In this document: piece after piece, positions 1 to 8,027 of the stretch
Position numbering within the stretch: the first letter of the stretch is position 1
Layout of the letters: each line of letters starts with the position of its first letter
From: Treponemataceae bacterium
Lineage (GTDB): Bacteria > Spirochaetota > Spirochaetia > Treponematales > Treponemataceae
Assembly: GCA_024402435.1 (NCBI GenBank)
Contig: JAKSTU010000006.1
Location: 1 to 64,000 of the forward strand
Direction: 5' to 3'
DNA length: 64,000 nt
Notes under the pieces: generated by a model
What the model was told of the DNA's origin: nothing
Seen by the model: only the letters and a program-made list of their open reading frames with translations
The model's database searches: none
Made by a program: the position numbers and the translations under genes

Positions 1-61
1 CATTCTTGCAATGCGCACAAAGCACGAAGAAATCGGCTGCTGAACGACCCGAAGCACGCGC

Positions 62-167
62 TGTCATCCTGACACATCCGGGTTGTCATCCGGAGCGATA
101 AAAACAAGTTTTTTGTCGAAGGATCTGCCATGGTCACAATGTCATCCTGAGCGTAGTCGAAGGATCT
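62..167. repeat. Degenerate copies of a GTCATCCTGAGCG...GAAGGATCT intergenic repeat
   Basis: Three successive copies lie before the first gene. One is truncated (62-72). One has an insertion between GTCATCCGGAGCG and GTCGAAGGATCT (84-126). One is near intact (140-167), reading GTCATCCTGAGCG then TAGTCGAAGGATCT. A divergent copy lies reversed at 55206-55250. The motif resembles a dispersed intergenic element I remember from several bacterial genomes; that is memory, not a search. No coding potential is seen. Confidence 0.6.
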
Positions 168-257
168 CCTCAAAGCGAAGCATTTGCTGCGCTCGTTCCA
201 GACGACATTTTGAAAACGTCAACGAACACTCACAATACACAACATAAGGAAACTGAA

Positions 258-1511
258 ATGAAAAAAATCCCCGCAAAGAACCTTGTCCTGTTCTGTCTTT
301 TCTGTCTGGCATTTTTTTCCGGTGCAGGCTTCACACTTTTTGTAATTGATGCCAATGTGTCCGGCTGGATTTCGCTGTTCATACTGCTGGGACTCTTTGT
401 CTTTTTCAGGTTTTCCTCTTTCTGGGAAAAATACCTTTCCGGAAAACTCGGCTGGTTCAAAAAACTGTGGATCTTTGTCCTGATTGTTCTGGCTCTTGAT
501 GCAAACTGCAAACTTTCCCGCCCGGACAGAAAGGTTTCTTACATGGGCACACTTGTCAGAGAATTCATCCGCGAAGCAAGAAATCTTCCCATGATGAAAG
601 GCGACGGAATGCTTTCTGCAGGTGCCGCCCTTTCTGCAAAAGGTTCTGAATGGAAGGCGCCCAAAGGCTACACAAACACAAAAATTGACTGCGGCGTTCC
701 CATTGAACTGCTCAAAAAAGACGGTTCCGATTCAAAAAAACTGATTTTCCAGATTCACGGCGGTGCATACGTTATCGGAATGATTGATTCCTACAGAAAC
801 CAGGCCGTAAAACTTTCAAAACTGGCAGACGATGCCGCCGTCATAAACATTGATTACCGCATTGCACCGGAATACGTTTATCCCGCCGCCCTTGAAGACG
901 GCATGGCTGCATGGAACTGGATCCTGGAAAACGGCTGGAAAGCTTCCGACGTTACCCTGATCGGAGACAGTGCAGGCGGAAATCTTGTCCTTGCCTTGTG
1001 TCTTAAGCTCCGTGACCAGGGTCGGGAACTTCCTGAGAAAATTATCTGTCTTTCACCTTGGGGAGACCTTGCAGGAACCGGAGAAACCCACCGGACGAAT
1101 CTTTACAAGGATCCCATGTTCGGCATTGCCCGCCACAGCTGCAGAGAAGCTGACAAAGTTCAGTCTGCACCTTCCGAACCGGCTGCTTCCAAAACTGAAA
1201 GCGGCACAACTGGCACAACTGAGAAAAAATCCATGACATCCCTTTACGCCGGCAGCGCAAATCTCTTTGATCCTTATCTTTCGCCTGTTTTCGGTGATTA
1301 CAAAGATTTTCCGCCCATGCTGATTCAGGTGGGAACCTGGGAAGTTCTTCAAAGCGACAGCCGCACAATTTATCAGAATGCAAAAGCACAAGGCGTTGAT
1401 GCAACGCTTCAGGAATATGAAGGCATGTATCACGTTTTTCAGCAGGTGGGAGACCTTATCCCCGAAAGCAAAGAAGCCTGGAAAGAAATCGGTCTCTTTC
1501 TCAAACGCTGA
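258..1511 (+). CDS. Membrane-anchored alpha/beta-hydrolase (HSL-type esterase/lipase)
   Basis: This is a hormone-sensitive-lipase-family serine hydrolase of about 417 residues. The oxyanion motif HGGAYVIG lies near residue 170, the nucleophile motif GDSAGGN near 236-242, and the C-terminal histidine in GMYHVFQ. The acid residue seems to be Glu (GTWEVL) rather than the usual Asp. Two or three hydrophobic segments in the first 85 residues should tether it to the membrane. A low-complexity Ser/Thr/Glu stretch near residues 300-328 interrupts the cap-to-acid region. I chose ATG 258 over an upstream TTG at 210 because AAGGA precedes it at good spacing. The natural ester is unknown. Confidence 0.8.
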   Translation: MKKIPAKNLVLFCLFCLAFFSGAGFTLFVIDANVSGWISLFILLGLFVFFRFSSFWEKYLSGKLGWFKKLWIFVLIVLALDANCKLSRPDRKVSYMGTLVREFIREARNLPMMKGDGMLSAGAALSAKGSEWKAPKGYTNTKIDCGVPIELLKKDGSDSKKLIFQIHGGAYVIGMIDSYRNQAVKLSKLADDAAVINIDYRIAPEYVYPAALEDGMAAWNWILENGWKASDVTLIGDSAGGNLVLALCLKLRDQGRELPEKIICLSPWGDLAGTGETHRTNLYKDPMFGIARHSCREADKVQSAPSEPAASKTESGTTGTTEKKSMTSLYAGSANLFDPYLSPVFGDYKDFPPMLIQVGTWEVLQSDSRTIYQNAKAQGVDATLQEYEGMYHVFQQVGDLIPESKEAWKEIGLFLKR

Positions 1512-1690
1512 TTCATAAAAAATCAGTTCCTGCCACGGCTATCTGTTGAAAAACCATAATTCAGAGCATAATTATCCCGAAAAGATTCCCCCAAAACCGA
1601 AAGTCTTTCCACTTTCTTTCAGTCAGTTGAAGACGTAAACTAACCCTGTAAAAACCGCAGCTTCAGTTTTTATGAACTCTTGAAAATGGC

Positions 1691-1730
1691 AGGTCCGGAA
1701 TCCTGTTCACTCACCTGGTTTCCGGACTTT
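1691..1730 (+). terminator. Possible terminator or inverted repeat
   Basis: GTCCGGAA (1693-1700) pairs with TTCCGGAC (1720-1727), followed by only a few T. It lies between the esterase gene and the GH18 gene. The rest of 1512-1825 shows no gene. The short T tract makes termination uncertain. Confidence 0.35.
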
Positions 1731-1825
1731 CCGGCCTCTGCTTTCCGGCAGTGCGCACATTTCTTCAGTTTGCAGAACAGAAGCACAGCGGGTCCGCTTT
1801 TGCGGATTACATAAACGGAGGAATC

Positions 1826-3043
1826 ATGAATACAAAAACAAATGCAGTTCTCGCACTGCTCCTCGGGCTGGGACTTGTTGCCGGCATCACAGGCTGCTCA
1901 TCAGTTCCAGAAAAAGACATGGGGCCCACACAGGCAGAAGCAAGCGGAAAAATCATTGAAAGCTACATCCGCACATGGCCCATCGGCTCAACCGTAGAAG
2001 AACAGCAGGCAAACAACAGACACTGGACAGCAGACGACATCAAAGGCGACCTGCTTACACAGCTGATCATTTCTTTTGCCCACGTAAACGGAACAACAGC
2101 AGAAATTTCATTCCCTGATGTTGAATCAGAAATCACACCTTTCCCCAACCTTTGGGAAGAAGTTGCCGCAGTCCAGAAAAAATTCCCTGCGCTGAAAATG
2201 GTTGTTTCAATCGGCGGCTGGGGCGCAGACGGATTCAGTCAGGTTTCTGCCGATGACGTACTCAGAGCAAAATTCGTAGCAAACATTGTTGATCTTGTAC
2301 GCGGAAAAAATCTTGACGGAATCGACATTGACTGGGAATATCCCGTCGGACCCGACTGGGGACAGGCCATCACATCAAGTCCTGCCGATGCTGAAAACTT
2401 CATCACCCTTCTTGGCGACATCCGAAGCGCATTCAATGCACTTTCTGCCGAAACAGGCAAAACTTATTCCATTTCCTGCGCTGTTCCTGCTTCAACCTGG
2501 TATCCCCAGAAAATCGATGTGGCCGCAGTGTCAGAAATTGTTGACGTACTCAAGCTCATGACATACGACTATTACGGTTCATGGAGCGCAACCACAGGTC
2601 ATCACTCCAACATTTTCGTAAACCCCGCTGATCCTGCATGGGGCGGCTGGTCAACAGCACAGACTGTGGACATGTATCTTGCAGCCGGTGTTCCTGCTGA
2701 AAAAATGGTTGTAGGTGTCGCATTCTACGGATGCGCATGGAGCGGAGTTGCTGCCGGTGACACAAACGGACTTTTCCAGTCCTTTGCAAGCGGAGCATAT
2801 CCTGACGGGGTTTCCTGGCCTTTGGCAAAACAGCTGCTTGAAGGCGGTGAATACACACGCTATTGGGACGAAGTTGCCCAGACAGCATGGCTTTACAACG
2901 GCGACACTTTCGTAAGCTACACTGATGCTGAAGAAATCGCCGTAATCAGAAACTACGTTGAAGAAAAAGGCCTTGCAGGTTTCATGATCTGGGAATACGG
3001 ACATGATCCTGACGGAGAACTTCTGGAACTTCTTTCCAAATAA
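1826..3043 (+). CDS. GH18 chitinase-like lipoprotein
   Basis: This is a family 18 glycoside hydrolase of about 405 residues, exported and lipid-anchored. The N-terminus has a signal peptide ending in the lipobox GITGC. The GH18 active-site signature DGIDIDWEYP lies near residues 164-173, with the catalytic Glu before Tyr-Pro. Further (beta/alpha)8 strand motifs are MVVSIGGWG, LKLMTYDYYG and GFMIWEYGHD. ATG 1826 is preceded by GGAGG; an in-frame upstream start at 1751 would bury the signal peptide. GH18 enzymes cut chitin or peptidoglycan-like N-acetylglucosamine polymers; the substrate here is not determined. It stands alone and is followed by a strong terminator. Confidence 0.88.
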   Translation: MNTKTNAVLALLLGLGLVAGITGCSSVPEKDMGPTQAEASGKIIESYIRTWPIGSTVEEQQANNRHWTADDIKGDLLTQLIISFAHVNGTTAEISFPDVESEITPFPNLWEEVAAVQKKFPALKMVVSIGGWGADGFSQVSADDVLRAKFVANIVDLVRGKNLDGIDIDWEYPVGPDWGQAITSSPADAENFITLLGDIRSAFNALSAETGKTYSISCAVPASTWYPQKIDVAAVSEIVDVLKLMTYDYYGSWSATTGHHSNIFVNPADPAWGGWSTAQTVDMYLAAGVPAEKMVVGVAFYGCAWSGVAAGDTNGLFQSFASGAYPDGVSWPLAKQLLEGGEYTRYWDEVAQTAWLYNGDTFVSYTDAEEIAVIRNYVEEKGLAGFMIWEYGHDPDGELLELLSK

Positions 3044-3111
3044 AAAAGCACCTCCTAGCTTTTTTATTTGACTGATTTTTATGACAGACTTTCCCAAAAG
3101 ATTGTCTGTCC

Positions 3112-3147
3112 GGCTGTCTGATATTCCTGGTCAGACAGCCTTTTTTT
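3112..3147 (+). terminator. Rho-independent terminator after the GH18 gene
   Basis: GGCTGTCTGA (3112-3121) pairs perfectly with TCAGACAGCC (3131-3140), followed by seven T. A weaker A/T-flanked hairpin (AAAAAAGC/GCTTTTTT, 3042-3065) overlaps the stop codon. Confidence 0.85.
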
Positions 3148-3151
3148 CAGT

Positions 3152-3236
3152 TGCGCACTGACTGACAGTGTTTTTATAATTGAATTACCAGCCAACTCTT
3201 TATAAAAATGCGCGAAGGAAGGCGCGGCTGCCGAAG
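3152..3236. repeat. Dispersed intergenic repeat, copy 1
   Basis: About 80 bp starting TGCGCACTGACTGACAGTG, with CTTTATAAAA in the middle and GAAGGCGCGGC near the end. A similar copy lies at 42851-42928 in the same orientation, and a short partial copy at 22993-23012. The rest of the 3044-3355 gap is A/T-rich and holds no gene. Confidence 0.65.
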
Positions 3237-3355
3237 ATTTACAGTCAGTTGTTCATTTTTTCAAACATTTTGTCAGAAAACCTTACTATTTATTCACTTT
3301 AAAGCGATTTTTTGTCCTATGTTTTTTTTGTAACATATGGTATCATATTTTCCGT

Positions 3356-4849
3356 ATGTCTGAATTGGCTTCAAAAGTTGTGGATTCATCAAAAATCCGC
3401 AAAGCAGTACAGTCTCACATTCCGCTCTCAATCACCACATACACTCTTCCGCACGAAATGAGTGACTATATGGCTCAGGTTCTCACGGAGTTCTTGAAGG
3501 AACTCAATCAGGAACACATGACGGAATACCTGGTTTACTGCCTCAATGAGCTGATTACCAACGCAAAGAAAGCAAATACAAAACGTGTATATTTTGCCGC
3601 AAAGCATCTGGACATCCACAACAAGAACGATTACGAAGAAGGCCTCAAGACATTCAAAGCCGATACTCTCGACAACATCCGCTATTATCTTTCCATGCAG
3701 AAGGATGCCGGTTACTACATAAAATTCATCATGCAGAATTCTGCGGACAAACTTAAGCTTGAAGTCCGCAACAACGCGGAACTGACTGTCTTTGAATACA
3801 AACGCATTCATGACAAAGTTGTCCGTGCAAACGAATATACTTCCATGGACCAGGCATTTGAAGAAATCATTGATGATTCAGAAGGTGCCGGCCTGGGACT
3901 GATCATCATGATTCTGATGCTCAGAAAAATCGGCCTTACGGAAGACAATTATCAGGTTCTGTGCGAAAACGGCGAGACAATCTGCCGCCTTGTTCTTCCT
4001 TTCAGCAAAAACACAGTACAGACTTATTCAGACCTTGCAGAACAGATTCTTCCCATGATTGAAGAAGTTCCGCCCTTTCCGGAAAACATTTCCACAATCA
4101 ATGCAATGCTCAACAATCCTGACGTAAAACTGTCAGAAATTGCGGCACAGATCAGCAGCGACGTTTCTTTGACTGCAGATCTGCTCAAACTTGTAAACTC
4201 CGCCGCTTTTTCACTGCAGAAACAGTGCACAAGCATTGCAGAATCCGTAAAACTTGTCGGGCTCCGCGGAATACGCAATCTGCTTTATTCAGTGGGAACA
4301 ATTTCAAGTCTCGGCGGCAGCGAAGCCGATGCAAAGGTTCTTTGGGATCATTCGGCAAAAGTTGCTTTCTATGCTTACAACCTGAGCAGAAACTTTTTCC
4401 CCTTCAAGCGCGAAGTCATTGAAGATTCATACGTGTGCGGCCTTCTTCATGACATGGGAAAAATCATCTTCCAGACGGCTCATCCCAACATGCTGGAACA
4501 TTTTCAGCGGATATGCAGAGAAAAATCAACTGACAAACTGTTTTTCGAGAAAATTTCGGCCGGCATGAACCACAGCGAAATCGGTGCCCGCATTGCAGAA
4601 AAATGGTCATTCCCGGAAGTGATTACAAGCACAATCCGTTACCACCACGATCCCATGGAAGCACCTCAGAAGTTCCGCAACACGGCCAGCGTGGTTTACC
4701 TTGCAGACATGCTCTGCCGTTATCAGGACGGAGAAGTTGAATTCTATCAGTTTGATCCAATGGTTCTGGCAGCCTTCAGCATCAGAAACGAAGAACATCT
4801 TAAAGTGCTGGCCGCAAAGCTCAGCAAAAGCTACTCAAAAGAGCACTGA
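3356..4849 (+). CDS. GHKL-type ATPase plus HDOD domain regulatory protein
   Basis: The 497-residue protein joins two signalling modules. Residues about 55-220 resemble a histidine-kinase-like ATPase: an N-box-like LNELITNAKKAN near 63-74 and a G-box-like EGAGLGLIIMILMLRKIG near 175-192. No dimerisation/phospho-acceptor helix is visible. Residues about 230-430 are an HDOD domain with the His-Asp pair in LLHDMGKIIF and a further NHSEIGARIAEKW motif. HDOD domains usually act in regulation rather than as proven hydrolases. No transmembrane segment is seen. TATCAT lies 9 bp before the ATG and no Shine-Dalgarno is evident. Role unknown; signalling output is inferred. Confidence 0.75.
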   Translation: MSELASKVVDSSKIRKAVQSHIPLSITTYTLPHEMSDYMAQVLTEFLKELNQEHMTEYLVYCLNELITNAKKANTKRVYFAAKHLDIHNKNDYEEGLKTFKADTLDNIRYYLSMQKDAGYYIKFIMQNSADKLKLEVRNNAELTVFEYKRIHDKVVRANEYTSMDQAFEEIIDDSEGAGLGLIIMILMLRKIGLTEDNYQVLCENGETICRLVLPFSKNTVQTYSDLAEQILPMIEEVPPFPENISTINAMLNNPDVKLSEIAAQISSDVSLTADLLKLVNSAAFSLQKQCTSIAESVKLVGLRGIRNLLYSVGTISSLGGSEADAKVLWDHSAKVAFYAYNLSRNFFPFKREVIEDSYVCGLLHDMGKIIFQTAHPNMLEHFQRICREKSTDKLFFEKISAGMNHSEIGARIAEKWSFPEVITSTIRYHHDPMEAPQKFRNTASVVYLADMLCRYQDGEVEFYQFDPMVLAAFSIRNEEHLKVLAAKLSKSYSKEH

Positions 4850-4868
4850 ACCAAGAATTGCAGCCCTG

Positions 4869-5687
4869 TCACCGGGCAAGTGAAGCAATCCAGTTTTCCA
4901 TCAGAATCCCGAAAGCAACACCTACGTTCAAAGACGCCTTCATTCCGTACATGGGAATAGAAACACAGCCGCAGTTTGCCCGGGCCAATGCTTCAGGACT
5001 TACGCCCAGTTCTTCAGAACCCAGAATCACAACGCCGGTTTTGGGGAACTTGAAATCCCGTATGTCGGTTCCGCCGGTTTCAAGCACAAAAACGTTTTCA
5101 TCTGCAGGAATCTGGTCAAGACTGATGCGGCTTACGGAAAGCACTTCATTGCAGCCCATTGCGGACCTGATTGCCCGGGGGTGTTTTTCGTCAGTGCAGA
5201 AAGGTGACAGATAAAGCTGTTCCGCCCCGAAAGCTTCTGCAGTGCGCATTATTGAACCAAGGTTGAAGGGAGAACGTATGTCTTCGGCATAAACTTTTAC
5301 ACCTTTGAAAAAAGGCCTGTTCTCCACCTGCCCGGCTGTTTCAGTCTGAGAGTGCGGTGCAATCACAAGATCCCATTCAGCCGGAAAAGTTCCGATAATC
5401 GCAAGAAGATGATTCCGGGCACAATTGCAGAGCCGCCGTTCATCAAATACAGGCGAATCAAGCAGTGTCTGAAGTTCCGCCCGGGCATTTTCGGGCAGAA
5501 GTGGATCTTTCATTACAACGGCGGCAAGTTTTCTTGTGTATTCAGCCCGTGCCATGGACCCGAAACTGTATTCGTTGCCGGGCTCAGCAATGCCTGCAAT
5601 GTCACGTTCCAAAGCACCGAAAGTCAAAGCCAGTTTGCGCCGCCGCTGCCCGCCCTCCAGCTGCCACAACTTGTCAGGAGTAATCAC
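4869..5687 (-). CDS. TrmH/SpoU-family RNA 2'-O-methyltransferase
   Basis: This is a SPOUT-fold methyltransferase of 272 residues that would transfer methyl from S-adenosylmethionine to a ribose 2'-OH of rRNA or tRNA. Family motifs are motif 1 FNLGSIMRTAEAFGA, motif 2 VVILGSEELGVS, and motif 3 VSIPMYGMKASLNVGVAFG, which form the knotted SAM site. The N-terminal 110 residues are a less conserved substrate domain. The GTG start (5687) follows the stop of the iron-ADH-like gene by one base, so the two are probably co-transcribed. It converges on the HDOD gene with a 19 bp gap. The target nucleotide cannot be told from sequence. Confidence 0.85.
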   Translation of the reverse strand: MITPDKLWQLEGGQRRRKLALTFGALERDIAGIAEPGNEYSFGSMARAEYTRKLAAVVMKDPLLPENARAELQTLLDSPVFDERRLCNCARNHLLAIIGTFPAEWDLVIAPHSQTETAGQVENRPFFKGVKVYAEDIRSPFNLGSIMRTAEAFGAEQLYLSPFCTDEKHPRAIRSAMGCNEVLSVSRISLDQIPADENVFVLETGGTDIRDFKFPKTGVVILGSEELGVSPEALARANCGCVSIPMYGMKASLNVGVAFGILMENWIASLAR

Positions 5688-5688
5688 G

Positions 5689-6837
5689 TCAGAAAGCCTT
5701 TTTGATCAGATCGAACAAGTCGTCTGTAGTTGTTGAGTACGGCATGGCATTAATCAGTTCCAGGTCACCCGCATCTTCTGCAGCCAAAGCCAGCTGTTCC
5801 ATGGAGACAGAAAGCTCTTTAAGGCGGGCCGGAAGATTTGCCATTGCAAGACGGTTGCGAACATTTTCTGCAAAAGCAGATGCGGCAGCTTCGTCACTTG
5901 TAGTTTCTGTTGCCACACGGAAAATGCGTGCAGCTTTTGCAATTTTGTCGCATTTGTACTTTGCCGCGTCTTCAATAATGTGAGGCAGCATGATTGCAGC
6001 TGTAATGCCTCTTGCCACTTTGTAACGCGCATTGATTGTCCATGAAAGCAGAGAACCTGCACCTGTTGAACTTACGCCCGCCGCCAAAGACGCCATGCAG
6101 CCGCTCTGTGCCAGAAAAAGTTCCGGAGGCGTAGCCGTTGTCAAAGTGGGGGAACCGTCCATTGCGCTGCTTGCAAGTTCAATGGCTTTTTCTGCAATCA
6201 TGTCGGAGAAAAAGTTTGATTTCTGTGAAATGTAGCTTTCCAGTGCCATGCAGAGAACATGAAGAGAAATGGAAGCAACCTGATTTTCGGTAAGGCTTAC
6301 GGAGAGATTCGGATCAAAAACCGTAAGTTTGTTCAGACTGGGCTGAACTTTCATAAGCTTGAGCTGGCGGCTCCGGGCATCAACAACGGGAGCACGGTCC
6401 GCAAAAAGGAACATGTCGCGCATTGTGGTAGGCACACAGACAAGAGGCAGAGGAGCACACACAGGCACAGCACCGTCCACAAAAGAGTACAGATCATTGG
6501 AAGCATTGCACAAAGCCGCAACTACACGCCCTACATTCATGGCCTTTGTTCCGCCGCAGGCAATCACTCCGTGAACATGGCCTTCTCTTGCAAGATTAAG
6601 TGCCTGTTTGATTACAGAAGAATCCGGTGCAGAAGGAATGTCGTCAAATACAAAATAATTTACTTTGCGGTCATCAAGAGTTTGGGTCAGTTTTTTAGCA
6701 ACTCCGTAGTCTCCCAGAATCGGATCCATTACAACCATAAATCGTGAACCGTATTCGTTTACCAGTTGTCCCAACCGGGTTGAAGAGTAAGAACCCAGAA
6801 TGATGTTTGGAGAAACTCTGAAATACAAATCTGCCAT
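5689..6837 (-). CDS. Iron-containing alcohol dehydrogenase-like protein lacking metal ligands
   Basis: The 382-residue protein follows the Fe-ADH fold from end to end. It has a nucleotide-binding loop (VIACGGTKAMNVGR near 91-104, in place of GGGSxxD), a PTT motif (VCVPTTMRDMF), FDPNL, and a C-terminal TTDDLFDLIKKAF helix. By eye-alignment the four metal ligands (Asp, His, His, His) fall on His193, Met197, about Ser262 and Arg276. The usual DAL.HA.E reads HVLCMALE, and the usual P-HG reads VARG. A metal-dependent dehydrogenase reaction is therefore doubtful. AAGGAAAAG precedes the ATG. It is followed by the TrmH-family gene with one base between. Confidence 0.7.
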   Translation of the reverse strand: MADLYFRVSPNIILGSYSSTRLGQLVNEYGSRFMVVMDPILGDYGVAKKLTQTLDDRKVNYFVFDDIPSAPDSSVIKQALNLAREGHVHGVIACGGTKAMNVGRVVAALCNASNDLYSFVDGAVPVCAPLPLVCVPTTMRDMFLFADRAPVVDARSRQLKLMKVQPSLNKLTVFDPNLSVSLTENQVASISLHVLCMALESYISQKSNFFSDMIAEKAIELASSAMDGSPTLTTATPPELFLAQSGCMASLAAGVSSTGAGSLLSWTINARYKVARGITAAIMLPHIIEDAAKYKCDKIAKAARIFRVATETTSDEAAASAFAENVRNRLAMANLPARLKELSVSMEQLALAAEDAGDLELINAMPYSTTTDDLFDLIKKAF

Positions 6838-6868
6838 GATCTTTTCCTTTTGCCCTTTTCCTTTTTAC

Positions 6869-6899
6869 TAAAAAAAAAGGCGGAAACATTGTTCCGCCC
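6869..6899 (-). terminator. Terminator of the rsmI-flgM unit
   Basis: On the minus strand GGCGGAA pairs with TTCCGCC (6879-6885 and 6892-6898), followed by about eight T. Confidence 0.85.
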
Positions 6900-6931
6900 T
6901 GTTGCATAATCAATTAATTATCAAATCCGGC

Positions 6932-7219
6932 TTACAGACCAAAACTTGTAAGGATTTTGTCTGCTGTTGACTGAATAACAGCTGCACTGAGATAAGACGG
7001 ATCTTTGATTTTTTCCTTGACTGCCTCCACCAGATCTGCGCGAACATCGGGAGTCTCTTTTGCTACCTCGTTCATGTAGTAAACTTCAGCCATTTCTTTT
7101 GCTTCACTTGAAATTGAAATGCTGTCTGAGCCCACGGAAACAGAGTTTTTGGGAGTAGCTTTCTGAGTGTTGTCAAGTTTGTCGAGAGGATTTATTCCTC
7201 TAAGTCCATTAATTGTCAT
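6932..7219 (-). CDS. flgM: FlgM-like anti-sigma-28 factor
   Basis: This small protein (about 95 residues) matches FlgM in size and layout. It has a polar, low-structure N-terminal half containing SVGSDSISISSEAKEM. The helical C-terminal half (VRADLVEAVKEKIKDPSYL and ADKILTSFGL) corresponds to the sigma-28-binding region. FlgM holds back FliA until the flagellar hook is finished and FlgM is exported. ATG 7219 has an AGGCAGG site; a GTG at 7234 directly abutting the rsmI stop is an alternative start. It is co-transcribed with rsmI and followed by a clear terminator. Its presence implies a flagellated organism, though no flagellar structural genes lie here. Confidence 0.75.
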   Translation of the reverse strand: MTINGLRGINPLDKLDNTQKATPKNSVSVGSDSISISSEAKEMAEVYYMNEVAKETPDVRADLVEAVKEKIKDPSYLSAAVIQSTADKILTSFGL

Positions 7220-7234
7220 TTTGTCCTGCCTCAC

Positions 7235-7948
7235 CTAGTTATCGGTATCTTCTGAAACAAGTTGAGCGTTTTTATTCCCTGAAACAAATACCGCGAACTC
7301 ACCAAGAACTTTTGATCGTCCTGCAAAATCATCGCGTACCTGAACAGCAGAGCCCTCCACTACTTCCTCATGCAACTTGGTCAACTCACGACCAACCACC
7401 ACATGACGCTCACTATCAATATCGGCAATATCCGTTAAAAGTTTAACAATTCTGAAAGGAGATTCGTACAAAACGAACGCCCAACCGGTAGCGAGCAATT
7501 CCCGAAGCCGTGCTCTGCGCCGCCCTGCTTTGGGAGATAGGAAACCTTCAAACACGATTGTTTTTCCACCGGGCCCTGCCACACTGATCAGCGTTGCAAA
7601 AGCCGATGCTCCAGGAATAGGAACAACGGTGTAACCTGCTTCCCGTACCATTTTGCAGAGAACCGCACCGGGATCACTGATTCCGGGTGTACCGGCATCG
7701 CTTGCAAAAGCAACATTCTTGCCTTCTTTAAGCAACCCGATGATCTTTTTCGCGGCTTCTTCCTCATTCTGTGCACGGCAGGAAACAAGCGGTTTACGGA
7801 TTTCCAGATGGTTCAACAGCTGTAAAGTATGTCGCGTATCTTCGGCTGCAATAACATCAACACTTTTGAATGTTTCCACAGCACGGTAAGTTATGTCTCC
7901 CAAATTTCCGATGGGAGTAGCGACAATATACAAACTGGACACGCTCAT
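7235..7948 (-). CDS. rsmI: 16S rRNA (cytidine-1402-2'-O)-methyltransferase RsmI
   Basis: This tetrapyrrole-methylase-fold enzyme of about 237 residues 2'-O-methylates C1402 of 16S rRNA in the ribosomal P site. Typical RsmI motifs occur in order: LYIVATPIGNLGDIT at the N-terminus, AAEDTRHT, FASDAGTPGISDPG, IPGASAFATLISVAG and FEGFLSPKAGRRR. I chose ATG 7948, seven bases after AGGATG; another ATG three codons upstream (7957) is possible. flgM follows immediately. Confidence 0.93.
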   Translation of the reverse strand: MSVSSLYIVATPIGNLGDITYRAVETFKSVDVIAAEDTRHTLQLLNHLEIRKPLVSCRAQNEEEAAKKIIGLLKEGKNVAFASDAGTPGISDPGAVLCKMVREAGYTVVPIPGASAFATLISVAGPGGKTIVFEGFLSPKAGRRRARLRELLATGWAFVLYESPFRIVKLLTDIADIDSERHVVVGRELTKLHEEVVEGSAVQVRDDFAGRSKVLGEFAVFVSGNKNAQLVSEDTDN

Positions 7949-7990
7949 ATTGTACATCCTTTTTTGTGGTGGAGCAATAGGTAATTAACG

Positions 7991-8023
7991 CGGAAAAAAC
8001 ACTATATACAGTGTTATTTCCGT
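7991..8023. terminator. Long inverted repeat downstream of murD
   Basis: CGGAAAAAACACT and CAGTGTTATTTCCG can pair around a short ATATA loop. The run of seven T follows on the plus strand, so it is not a textbook terminator for minus-strand murD, but it sits exactly where the ddl-murD unit should end. Confidence 0.45.
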
Positions 8024-8027
8024 TTTT

